This document shows, one piece after another, positions 56,441-64,000 of a stretch of DNA of 64,000 nucleotides (position 1 is its first letter; each line of letters opens with the position of its first letter). Location: assembly GCA_014529385.2 (NCBI GenBank), contig CM043943.1, positions 152,984,092 through 153,048,091 on the forward strand, given 5' to 3'. The position numbers and the translations under genes were made by a program. Below the pieces are notes generated by a model that ran no database searches, was not told the DNA's origin, and was given only the letters and a program-made list of their open reading frames with translations. Source of the DNA: Adiantum capillus-veneris. Taxonomy: Eukaryota; Streptophyta; Polypodiopsida; Polypodiales; Pteridaceae.

Positions 56441-57884
56441 AGCTACCTTGGTTGAAATTCAAGAAGAGGATGCTCATCACAAAGGATCTCCTCTATGTCA
56501 TGCTTGGGGAAAGGTAAGAGAACATGATTCTTTCATTCTGTTTGCATTGGTTCTACTCATAATTTCATATTCAGAGAGTTGACCACCAAGCTAGGCATCC
56601 AAGCCTATGACATGGGGGAGGTACGTCCTACCTGTCGATGGTGATTTCAAGGGGCAAGAAGCCTTAGTCACTCCCTTAGTTGGGAAATTGAGGCTCCATG
56701 TCCAAAGCTATGTGGACAAGGATGATTTCTTCATCTCTCCTCTCAAACATGAGGCTGTAATCCTAGGGGCACCATGGTTTGATTGCATGGCTGCCAATGT
56801 TAAATTCCCTAAAAGAAAAATCTACTTTAGGTACAAGGAAAAAGATATGTACATAGATGCTAAGGAGTTGGGTAGCACCATTCCCATTGTACATAAGCAA
56901 GCTTTCAATAAGTCAATAAAGAGCTCTATTTTCGTATACATGATTTTTGTTAAAGATTCTAAAAATGAACCTAATATTTTAGCAAAAGAAGATATAAGCA
57001 ATAAAAAGGAATTAGAGTTATCCAATTTCCTCAAGGGATTCCAAGATGTTTTTATTGACGACATCCCTTGTGAGCTACCTCCCAAATGAGGAGATGACGA
57101 CCATGCAATTGAACTTCTTTCATGAAGCTCATCGCCTAATAAACCTCCTTATCGAGTTTCTCAAGCTCAACAAGAGGAGATTATGCGGCAAGTGCATGAT
57201 TTAGTTGAGAAAGGCATGGTTAGGCCTAGCTCATCTCCATTTTGTTCACTAGTGTTATTAGTGCAAAAGAAAGATGGCACATATCGTATGTGTATCGACT
57301 ATAGAGCACTAAATATGATCACTATCAAGAATAGGTTTCCTGTTTCCACGAGTAGAAGACCTATTTGATAAGCTACAAGGATCAACCTACTTTAGTAGGA
57401 TTGACCTAAAAAGTGGCTACCATTAAATAAGGATAGTTGATCAAGACATTGTAAAGACTGCATTTTGCCCTACATTTGTTCTTGACGAGTACATAGTCAT
57501 GCCTTTTGGCTTGACCAATGCACCAGCCACATTTAACCGCTTGATAAAGAAGCTATTTAGGCCTCACCGAACCTTTACTGGAGTGTTCTTTGATGATATA
57601 ATCATCTACTCTAATTCACTAGACGAACAAAAGTAACACCTCTAGGTAATATTTCAAGTTATACAAGAGAATAAACTTTATATTAATCGAAAGAAAAGTG
57701 ATTTTTTCTTACAAGAGATTCACTATTTAGGTCACATTATCTCTCAAGTTAGAGGTAATAAAAGGATGGCCTAATCCAAGGAATCTGCATAAACTAAGAA
57801 GCTTTATAGGTATGTGTGCATACTGTAGACGCTTCGTAGAAAAGTTCTCACAAATTGTGGGACCATTACATGACCTAACAAAGA
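56441..57884 (+). pseudogene. protease and reverse transcriptase of element D (broken)
   Basis: The protease site is decayed (GSTHNFIFRELTTKLGI near 56548, frame-shifted). The following segment 56607-57089 is open and matches 5669-6085 of element A (GKLRLHVQSYVDKDDFF, NFLKGFQDVFIDDIP). Reverse transcriptase follows with [20 protein letters not shown] (57241-57310), [26 protein letters not shown] and the catalytic FFDD at about 57590. Stops interrupt it at 57087, 57123, 57424 and 57634. Confidence 0.84.
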
Positions 57885-58700
57885 TGTACCTCATAGATCT
57901 TTGTGTGATTGCATGCATTTGTTGAGAAGCCAATCCATTTCTTGCAAAACCCATTTTCAACACATGCTCTTTCTCATGGAGGGATTCGGTTCCATGATAC
58001 CTTGCCTCTCTAATTATCACTTCATGCACATCCTTTGTGAACACTTGTTCTGCAAACTCATGAGCTCTTATATTCATATTTGAGGGTACATGCCATATTT
58101 GAAAGGAAGCAAAAGACTTTAACAACTTCCTCACTTTGAAAAACCAACCCTTCATGCCTTCTTGATTCACCTTCCATGTACCTTGAACTTACCGCGCAAT
58201 CAACATAGCATCACCTTTTATTAGAAGCCTCCTTACATGCCTTTTAACACATTCTCCGAAGCCCAAATAGAGGCTTGGGGAATTCACCCTTCAGTACCCC
58301 CCTATATAACATGCATTCATGGGGTATTAAAAAAACCCCTCTTTTAACATGTCTAAATGAATAAAATGACCCTTTATTTTAGGAAATTTTTCCAAAAGTG
58401 AATGTAGAAACCTCTTATTTTTTTGTATCTATGTTAAATTTCCTAAAGTTTTTGCATTTTAAAACCCCTTCTTTTGAACTCACGTAATACATTATCATGA
58501 TTATATAGTGCACCCCCCGAGAATAGAGGCTTGCATACTCAACCTCATGATTACTCTTTATATCCACTTCTTGGCTTCCAAACCAGCATTCAATGCCATC
58601 TTTACCCACAAATACATAACCTATAGTGCCCTTATTAATGCTCCTCTTAAAAGCCCCATCAAAATCTAAGGTACCCTCTACATCTTGAATCTTCTTTTCC
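57885..58700 (-). pseudogene. second (archaeal-type) RNase H of element E, split by a MITE
   Basis: On the minus strand LDFDGAFKRSINKGTIGYVF (58670-58610) gives the first catalytic Asp. GSQEVDIKSNHEVEYASL follows with the Glu. The MITE at 58274-58521 then interrupts. The domain resumes below 58265 with CVKRHVRRLLIKGDAMLIAR and SFQIWHVPSNMNIRAHEFAE, ending in a low-identity tail. This matches the aRNH (RVT_3-like) domain order. A stop lies in the IAR/VQG region near 58188. Confidence 0.72.
58274..58521. mobile_element. MITE, 248 bp, 8-bp target duplication AATAGAGG
   Basis: Perfect AATAGAGG copies flank it at 58266-58273 and 58522-58529. The ends are imperfect inverted repeats: CTTGGGGAATTCACCC against the complement of GTGCACCCCCCGAG. 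It is AT-rich and non-coding. It splits a recognisable RNase H frame exactly, which confirms its insertion. It is the same family as 59293-59503. Confidence 0.85.
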
Positions 58701-59284
58701 AAATCTTTTTTCAACTCATTCCTCACATGAATCTCTTTAAAAGTGAGCATATCTGCCATACTTTCTCTCACACTAGCCTCCTTAGTAAAGCACATTTCAA
58801 ATTGTTGCAAACTAAGTATCCACTTTTGCAATTTAGGAATATCCCCATTATACCTTAGTGCATGAGGCAATAAGCTACGTGATGTCAACACCACAAAAGG
58901 CTTACAAATAAGATAAGATTTCAGCGTTTTTGTTGCATATATCAATGCCCAAACCAATTGCTCGACATCATGCCAAGACTTTTGTACATCATTCTTCACC
59001 TTGCTTATATAGTAAACCGGCCTCATGTAAAATTGCTTTTTGCCTTTTTGCATTAATACTGCACCAATATCATGCTCACCCACACTCAAGCTCAACTAGA
59101 ACATTTCCCAACAAGGAGGCATCGTCAAAGGTAAGCTAGATAGTTTTTCCTTAACATCCTCAAAATTTTTTTGCTCATGCTCAGTCCAAACAAAAGGGTC
59201 TTTTTGTGTTTCCTCTTGCAAAGGGTGCACATACTCATCAATCATACAAAAAGACCTTGACAAGTACCTTAGATTTTGTATAAA
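58530..59284 (-). pseudogene. RNase H and connection region of element E
   Basis: The minus strand has FIQNLRYLSRSF and HPLQEETQKDPFVWTEHEQ (59290-59170). After a stop near 59098 the RNase H frame begins, with GAVLMQKGKKQFYMRPVYYI, YATKTLKSYL and VLTSRSLLPHALR, and continues without a break to 58522. The first catalytic Asp region is lost (VGEHDIGAV). The second RNase H domain directly follows in the same frame. Confidence 0.78.
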
Positions 59285-59292
59285 ACTCATCA

Positions 59293-59503
59293 CTCAGGGG
59301 GTTCACCTCTTAGACATGTAAGAACCACGTAAGTTCAAATGGATTCCAAAATTTAAAATTTAAAATTGATTTTAGAGAAAAAACCATAAGTTTTTTTTTT
59401 TAAAGGGTCATCTTATTACCTTAAGCATGTAAGTAAAGGGGTTTTTTTAATACCCTTTGAGCGCACGTTATATGGATAATTTCCTAAGGGTGCACCCCTT
59501 GAG
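59293..59503. mobile_element. MITE, 211 bp, 8-bp target duplication ACTCATCA
   Basis: ACTCATCA occurs at 59285-59292 and 59504-59511. The left end CTCAGGGGGTTCACC and the complement of the right end, CTCAAGGGGTGCACCC, are similar for ~24 bases. Removing it restores KELMSFIQNLRYL of the host element. An 8-bp duplication suggests the hAT superfamily. Confidence 0.87.
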
Positions 59504-60311
59504 ACTCATCAACTCCTTTGTACTTTTAGAACTTCCCATCATAAGCAAACATTCCACTTTTGCAGGATGTGGAGCTATCCCATTCTCACTTACCTCATGG
59601 CCAAGAAGTATCACTCTAGCTCTTGCAATTTTACTTTTCAAAGGATTGAGTTGACCCCCATCATCATCAATCCTTTTAAACATCATATCAAGATTTTGCA
59701 CATGAAGAATTCTATCATTGTAAACACAAAAATCATCCATAAAAACTTTTACAAAGCTTCCAAGGTAAGGCCCCAAAACTTTGTCCATCCAACTTTGGAA
59801 GCTATCATAAGAATTGAAATCATTAAACCAAAGGGAATCACCCTATAGAAAAACACTCCCCATGGGGTCAAAAAGCTGGTCTCATTTTGATCTTCATATG
59901 CAATCCCAATTTGAACATACCCACTAAACCCATCACATACCAAATATCTCTCATGGCATGCAACAGTGTCCAAAATCTCATCTTGAAAGGGAAGTGGATA
60001 GTGATGCCTCTTTGTTGCCACATAATGGCTTATAGCCACAAATATTTTCCATTTATTTTCTTTTTTGGAAATATAACCACAGGGGAAACCCATTCTTCAT
60101 CATCCACAAGGTAGATAAAGCCAGCTTCCAAAAGGTTACTCACCTCCATCTCTAATACCTTTCGTCGATTGGTGCCCAATCTCCTTAGCTTTTGAGCAAT
60201 AGGCTTTGCACACTCTTTGAGCTTTATTTCATGAAAACAAATTCTTTGTTCCCCTTTTTCAAGCATAATCTTTGGCAAACAACGTGGGATACTTATCAAA
60301 CAATGAATCAT
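59504..60311 (-). pseudogene. reverse transcriptase of element E (broken)
   Basis: Minus-strand reading gives LLEAGFIYLVDDEEWVSPVV (60165-60110), then after a shift HYPLPFQDEILDTVACHERY, VCDGFSGYVQI, TPWGVFFYRVIPFGL (to about 59830). After another shift come VKVFMDDFCVY with the catalytic FMDD (about 59745) and LLGHEVSENGI. These are ordered gypsy reverse transcriptase motifs. At least three frame changes or stops prevent translation, and MPFGLTNAP is decayed to IPFGLMISI. Confidence 0.85.
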
Positions 60312-60694
60312 ATGCCTCTCTCTCTCTCTTGACTAGTCAAGTCACCTGCAAGCATATCCATTAATTCAGCTTCTGGTACATTCGGCTCATGATCAGCCCC
60401 GTGGTCATTTTCTGATTTCATAGCATCCCTTTTATCACAATTTTCATTACATACATGTACCCCACAAATATCTACATCAAGATCAAGAAGGCTTTGATCA
60501 TAAACCTCATCATCAACACATGTAGATGATGCACTAGAAGAACTGTCACACATATCATAAGTGGATGACAATAAATCTTGATGCATAGCTGGTTCATCAT
60601 CAATTTCCAAAACCTTACATTTTTTCATATCATATATAATCCTCTTGTCTTTAGGCCTATCCACAAAGAGGTCAATACATCCCCTGTACCAGTC
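60312..60694 (-). pseudogene. acidic linker between protease and reverse transcriptase, element E
   Basis: A 118-codon minus-strand frame is rich in Asp, Ser and Cys, with no domain. It continues the protease frame region and matches the position of the acidic linker usual in Tat-like polyproteins. Confidence 0.55.
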
Positions 60695-61429
60695 CTACCG
60701 TGACCTCATAGCAATCAACCAAGGTTCATGTAGTGACGAGGAACGCCCACCAAGCAAGACTCCAAGCTTTGCAGGCATCACATGAATGTCCATGGTAGCC
60801 CTTTGAACCAAAACATTAAGGTCCAAATCATGAATGACTCCCAATAATTTCACTCTACTACTATTTTCCATCTTCACACTAAAGAAGGATTTGCCTATGA
60901 GTTGCAATCCCAATTGTTGCATTGTTTCCTCTTTCATAATGCACACTTCGGCTCCACAATCCATGTAAGCTTTATTCACCCTTCTTTCATGGATCCAAGC
61001 ATCAACCCAAGGAAAAATATCAGTAACTTTATGAAGATGCACTACATGTGCATCACACATCTTTACCTTTACCCTTCTACCACTAGCTAGTTTATGCCAA
61101 TGCCTTCTCATAATTGAGCTCAAATGCAAGAGTTCCCCATATGATATGTTGGCCCTCTTGTTCTTCAAGTCTTCTAAGAGGTTGTATTGACCCTTCCCAA
61201 GATGAAAATCATCTATGTCTATCTTCCTTCTCCTTGCTCTTACCTTTGCCTGCTTGCTACTTTTAGCCTCTTCCATAGGTGACTTGCCTTTATGTACATA
61301 TCTCCTTAGCTTTGTCCTTGATCTTTCCTCTTTGAAAAGGCCTTCACTCTTGGATTTTTGTGCCCTTGTTCTCTTATTTGCAAAGACATCAACCTCATCA
61401 TCTTCATCTCCCTCATTAACTGCCTCCAA
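60695..61429 (-). pseudogene. protease region of element E
   Basis: The frame of 244 codons begins with a Lys/Arg/Glu-rich part. From about residue 150 it contains AYMDCGAEVCIMKEETMQQL, the aspartic protease site in D-C-G form, then VKLLGVIHDLDLNV. The end LGVLLGGRSSSLHEPWL corresponds to the usual LLGRPWL but is altered. Cys in the active-site triad occurs in some plant gypsy lineages, so loss of activity is not certain from that alone. Confidence 0.75.
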
Positions 61430-62480
61430 AATTCCTACATTAAATTGTGGAGGTGCTTGAGCTTGATTTTGTCCCTATTGTTGTGCATGTCCTTGGCCTT
61501 GGAGTGGTTGCACATTTCCATTAACATAACCTTCATTACCTTTTTTACCTCTGTATGATAGTATATATACCTCTTGACTCTCTCCTTGGTTGTTTGCAAT
61601 TGGGCGATATATGCCCTCTCTCCCCACAATTGTAACACATCACATTATCACCTCTATTCCTTTGAGGTTGTTCTCCTTGAGGTATTCTTACTTGTTGTTG
61701 GGATAGCTTGCATAGAAGGGTTGAGGTTTTCTATTTTCTTTGTCAATCTTTGAATGTATCAATGAAGGGATTCGTGTCCTCTATTGTCCACGCTTGGAGA
61801 TTCCACATGGTTTTCCCTTTCAACATGCATATCCAAAGGCGAAGGCTCAACCACATTTTTCATTGATACATAACCATCCTTTTGATGTACATTTTCTTCT
61901 CTTTTCCTATTTTCCATCTCATGCCTTCTCACCTCCTTTCTCCACTGCTCTCTAGAAACCTTTACTGCTTCATTGTAGGTCCCTGGGTCCTTGAGCTCCA
62001 CCTTGTCTCTAATGCTTTGATGTAAGAGAACCACATAACTATCTCTCTTCAAGAAAATTGATTCTCTTCAAGTCCCTTTATGTTTTTTCTCCAACAAGCT
62101 TCAAACCTGTTTATGTGCACATTGATGCCTTCATGCATGTTCTCCTTGTTGCAGTATTTGTTCTCTCCACAAATACTCAAGATCATCTTCCTTCTCAAAC
62201 TCTTCTCTCAAGGCATGATTTACTTTACATCATATTCAAGCCTATCTTCATACCATTCACGTGCTTCACCTTCAAGTAGCAAACTCACCAAATGTACCTT
62301 GAATGCACCATCATCCCTATTGCTCTTCAATGAAATCAATTCAATCCTTCATATGAACTTGTCTACGTCTTCTCCTTTCCCACCTTTGAAGACTTCATAC
62401 CCATCTCCCGCCATAGGCCTTGAGTTGATTTTCAAATGGATGTCAATTTGTAGATCAAAACCTTGTTAAAAGGATTCTCT
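61430..62480 (-). pseudogene. gag of element E (broken)
   Basis: Reading right to left, FKGGKGEDVDKFI is near 62390, and FKVHLVSLLLEGEAREWYED, the Gag core, is near 62310-62240. DKVELKDPGTYNEAVKVSRE and a charged stretch lie at 62010-61870. The zinc knuckle CYNCGERGHISPNC is at 61637-61596. Stops fall at about 62345, 62228 and 62055, with shifts between blocks. Confidence 0.78.
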
Positions 62481-62505
62481 TCTCTTCAGTGGGGGCACCA
62501 GTTTA

Positions 62506-62763
62506 TGTGAGGGATTGGGGGGCTGGCCTCTACAACACCTCAAGCCAACACAAAGAAAAGAGGATGAGGAGAATAGCTCTCTCAAGATAATATGGGTTGA
62601 TCTTCTCTCATAATAGGTGACAACCTCACTCGCACTCAGCCTCGACTAGCTTCCCTCTACACTGCTAAAACTCCCACTATACTTGGATGTACTAAAGGAA
62701 TTAAGGGAATCAAGAAAACCAAAGAAAAAAATTAAATTAAGAAAATGGAAATCTTTGAAATGT
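62506..62763 (-). repeat. Partial 5' LTR of element E
   Basis: The end facing the gag region reads CCAATCCCTCACA on the minus strand, five bases before the primer-site-like TGGTGCCCCCACTG. The start of the LTR is lost at the CACTA terminus at 62764. No partner LTR exists to confirm it. Confidence 0.5.
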
Positions 62764-62982
62764 CACTATAAGAGGTGCTTCACATTAGTGATGCTCGCAG
62801 TGCGACGCTCAAAAGAGAAAATCCACGGCGTTGCTATGAGCGTCGCTATTCTATTTGTTGCATAGCGATGCCTATAGAGATGCCCATAGCGACGCCGATA
62901 GGGATAAAAAATAAACTGAGAGCGTCAAAAACTTAGATCTTAGATGTGAGTTTTTGGCGCTCAAGCGAAAGAGGTAACCCAT
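62764..62982 (+). mobile_element. CACTA transposon terminus, continues to the right
   Basis: CACTATAAGAGG at 62764 resembles the CACTACAAAAGG terminus of the copy ending at 14651. Both continue with a CACATTAGTGA-like or CACTTGTGA stretch and then GTCGCTAT/TAGCGACG subterminal repeats (62815-62900). Both ends thus belong to one family, in opposite orientation. The other end is not in the window. Confidence 0.65.
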
Positions 62983-63003
62983 CCCTCTCTCTCTCTCTCT
63001 TTC

Positions 63004-63036
<33 letters not shown>

Positions 63037-63038
63037 AC

Positions 63039-63088
<50 letters not shown>

Positions 63089-63151
63089 AGGAGAGGAAGG
63101 AGAGCGAGGTATGCTCCTTCCCTCTCCTCTCTCTCATGTTCCCTTCCCCTC

Positions 63152-63220
<69 letters not shown>

Positions 63221-63285
63221 TGAGGAGAGGAAGGAGAGCGAGGTATGCTCCTTCCCTCTCCTCTCTCTCATGTTCCCTTCCCCTC

Positions 63286-63348
<63 letters not shown>

Positions 63349-63358
63349 TTGTGTCTTT

Positions 63359-63402
<44 letters not shown>

Positions 63403-63463
63403 ACATGCATAAACAAAACACACACACACACATGCATAAATGAATAATGGATACACACACACA

Positions 63464-63506
<43 letters not shown>

Positions 63507-63627
63507 AAACAAAGAGAAAGAGAAAGAGGGAGAAAGAGAGAGAGAATAAAAAACCAAAGAGAGAGAGAGAGAGGGAAAAGACGAAAGAGAGAGGTAAGGG
63601 GAGAAAACAAAGAGAGAGAGAGAGAGA
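62983..63627. repeat. Dense microsatellite block
   Basis: CT repeats, a 32-base C run (63005-63036), CA repeats to about 63086, then two tandem copies of a ~130-bp module (63086-63218 and 63220-63350). Each module starts TGAGGAGAGGAAGGAGAGCG and contains CT then CA repeats. GA and CA runs follow to 63627. All open frames here are repeat artefacts. Confidence 0.93.
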
Positions 63628-64000
63628 TTAGGTTAAGATTTAAATTAGATTTAAGATTAGGTTAGATCACATTTAGATTTATGTTTATGTTAGTTTAAGG
63701 TTATGTTAAATTTAGATTTACGTTAAATTAAGATTAGGTTAGATTTAAAATTAGGGAAAGATTTAAGATTAGCTAGCTATGTTAGATTTAAGTTAGATTA
63801 CATTTGGGTTTAGGATTTAAGATTGGATTAGATTTAGGTTTATGTTGAGTTTAAAATTAGATTAGATTTGGATTTAAGATTAAAACAAGATTTAAGATTA
63901 ACTAGATTAAATTTAGATTTAAGGTAAATTACATTTAGGCTTAGGTTAGATTTAAGATTAGATTAGATTTAGGTTTATTTTGAGTTTAGATTAGATTAGA
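63628..64000. repeat. Degenerate satellite built from TTAGATTTAAGATTAGG-like words
   Basis: Low-complexity A/T/G sequence with a higher-order period. AAGATTTAAGATTAGCTAG near 63758 recurs near 63887 as AAGATTTAAGATTAACTAG (129 apart). TAGGTTTATGTTGAGTTT near 63835 recurs 135 bases later, and a third diverged copy lies near 63675. It extends past the window end. Confidence 0.75.

Larger units (their letters stand above)
54433..57884 (+). mobile_element. Element D: truncated chromovirus of the element A family
   Basis: It begins with the last ~60 bases of an LTR like that of element A (ending TTGTTACA at 54493). An intact initiator-Met primer site TGGTATCAGAGC (54495-54506), leader, gag, protease and reverse transcriptase follow, colinear with 3704-6880. 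It ends inside the post-reverse-transcriptase region (CAYCRRFVEKFSQ) at about 57884, where the minus-strand element E starts. RNase H, integrase, chromodomain and 3' LTR are missing. Confidence 0.85.
57885..62763 (-). mobile_element. Element E: minus-strand Ty3/gypsy (Tat-like) element, truncated
   Basis: On the minus strand the order is LTR fragment (62763-62506), a primer-site-like TGGTGCCCCCACTG (62500-62487), gag with zinc knuckle (to 61596), protease, reverse transcriptase, RNase H and a second, archaeal-type RNase H. Dual RNase H is a mark of Tat-lineage gypsy elements. Integrase and the 3' end are missing at the junction with element D (57885). Two MITEs inserted later (58274-58521 and 59293-59503), and a CACTA end cuts the LTR at 62764. 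Confidence 0.78.

Noticed and set aside
62872-63631. Several 60-198 codon frames on both strands
   Set aside because: All are Ser-Leu, Arg-Glu, Thr-His or Cys-Val repeats produced by microsatellites.
63628-64000. Possible interstitial telomere repeat
   Set aside because: Words such as TTTAGG occur, but there is no run of the plant TTTAGGG unit; the real period is ~130 bases.

Overview
This window comes from a repeat-rich flowering-plant nuclear genome. Three things show this: LTR retrotransposons with plant-type primer sites (initiator-Met and Asp tRNA), CACTA-transposon ends, and one plant-specific intronless WD40 gene of the JINGUBANG type. Long GA/CT and GT/CA microsatellites are frequent. 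Base composition is AT-rich and no bacterial, organellar or viral replicon is present. The species cannot be named from the sequence. I found no tRNA or rRNA gene, no CRISPR and no operon.

Layout. 1-2214: AT-rich spacer. 2220-10808: a complete but decayed Ty3/gypsy chromovirus (element A) with 5-bp target duplications, inserted in an older Copia LTR. 10945-20225: the only convincing host locus. It is a tandemly duplicated segment whose second copy holds an intact 476-codon WD40 gene (minus strand, 15979-17409). The first copy keeps only its first ~212 codons. A CACTA end sits exactly on one duplication breakpoint, and the promoter is duplicated again upstream. 20228-34206: old debris, comprising a minisatellite, an OTA-type gypsy fragment, a W[IV]PK-motif region with a 3' LTR, a Copia RNase H plus LTR, a foldback element and a broken PIF1-like helicase. 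34212-39695: a young, nearly intact Copia element (F) with 192-bp LTRs, 5 mismatches and GCTGT target duplications. 40075-41432: an inverted Copia fragment. 41433-52430: a long OTA-type gypsy element (C) with a tRNA-Asp-like primer site, a leader carrying four spaced palindromes, a ~450-bp foldback inside gag and two tandem integrase zinc-binding modules. 53352-53982: an inverted partial copy of C's LTR. 54433-57884: a second chromovirus (D) of the A family. 57885-62763: a minus-strand gypsy (E) with two RNase H domains, interrupted by two small MITEs with 8-bp target duplications. 62764-64000: a CACTA terminus, a microsatellite block and a degenerate ~130-bp satellite.

How it fits together. 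Apart from the WD40 gene, the coding content belongs to mobile elements that are nested and mostly broken, so no working multi-gene pathway is encoded. The observations most worth following are structural: the two large foldbacks (12262-12413 and 44723-45176), the palindrome array in the element C leader, and the WD40 locus duplications with their transposon-associated breakpoints. Domain assignments rest on motifs read by eye. No database search or alignment program was run.
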